Below, piece by piece: positions 5,256 through 5,406 of a DNA stretch of 5,406 nt. The first letter of the stretch is position 1; each line of letters opens with the position of its first letter. The position numbers and the translations under genes are program-made. The stretch covers positions 1 to 5,406 of the forward strand of contig JAUVGT010000345.1 in NCBI GenBank assembly GCA_030593645.1. The letters are read 5' to 3'. The DNA is from Deltaproteobacteria bacterium (GTDB lineage Bacteria; Desulfobacterota; Desulfobacteria; Desulfobacterales; JAUVGT01). The notes beneath the pieces were generated by a model. That model was not told the DNA's origin, did not search any database, and was given only the letters and a program-made list of their open reading frames with translations.

Positions 5256-5285
5256 TTTTACGAAACTTGACGGTTTCGTAAAAAG
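5255..5285. repeat. Hairpin formed by a TIR fragment facing the second MITE
   Basis: TTTTACGAAAC (5256-5266) is the exact inverse of GTTTCGTAAAA (5273-5283) inside the left terminus of the MITE starting at 5269, with a 6-nt loop. The fragment just outside the element therefore matches the inner part of a right-hand TIR. It may be a remnant of an older copy, or a TIR-like target site. Confidence 0.55.
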
Positions 5286-5406
5286 TCCAACTTCTGCGTT
5301 GTGCTGCATTTCGCAATCATTCAACGTACTATAAGTACGCTTCATGATTACGAAATTTGCACGCCTTGAATTTGAACTTTTTACGAAACCGTCTAATTCG
5401 GACTTT
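5269..5406. mobile_element. MITE-like palindromic element, second copy, cut by the window end
   Basis: It begins with the same 20-bp terminus GACGGTTTCGTAAAAAGTCC (5269-5288) and follows the first copy closely. It has the simple loop GTACTATAAGTAC (5326-5338), so its two arms of about 60 bp fold into a nearly continuous hairpin ending at the inner right TIR (5374-5393). The start of the outer right TIR, GGACTTT, is visible at 5400-5406, and the remaining 13 or so bases lie outside the window. The hexamer at its left edge is AAACTT (5263-5268). It has no coding potential. It sits about 118 bp upstream of the PilZ gene start. Confidence 0.85.

Overview
The window looks like a chromosomal stretch from a Desulfobacterota (formerly deltaproteobacterial) organism, most likely a Desulfobacterales relative. 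This rests on the gene content, the mixed AT/GC intergenic composition, and families of small dispersed intergenic repeats that I associate with those genomes. It is an inference, since no marker gene is present.

Layout: (1) 1-135 is the 3' end of an AAA-type ATPase gene (ATP-binding/DUF4143 kind), followed by a strong bidirectional terminator hairpin. (2) 200-276 is a minus-strand tRNA-Lys(CTT) with an encoded CCA and a good sigma-70-type promoter upstream. It converges on the ATPase gene and shares its terminator. (3) 277-518 is non-coding and carries two octamer-repeat clusters in opposite orientation. (4) 519-1262 (minus) is a divergent KptA/Tpt1-like protein that has lost the catalytic Arg-His pair and carries a very basic C-terminal tail. 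(5) Divergent from it, 1451-2740 is hemL (glutamate-1-semialdehyde aminomutase, tetrapyrrole synthesis). (6) 2741-3134 has no gene. It holds a GAACGTCGAA-type repeat cluster and a complete 188-bp MITE-like element with 20-bp terminal inverted repeats and a 6-bp flanking duplication (ATTCTT). (7) 3135-4556 is mpl (murein tripeptide ligase, cell-wall recycling). (8) Converging on it from the minus strand, 4591-5151 is a PilZ-domain protein with an intact c-di-GMP-binding motif. (9) 5164-5406 is non-coding. It holds a nested palindrome in the PilZ gene's leader and a second MITE copy cut off by the window end.

The genes are housekeeping or stand-alone and do not form one pathway or operon. hemL and mpl are on the same strand but are separated by 394 bp of repeats. 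I found no defence system, CRISPR array or multi-gene novel system. The points most worth a second look are the catalytically altered KptA-like protein and the anatomy of the MITE family: target duplication, duplicated right terminus, and a second palindrome in the loop of one copy.
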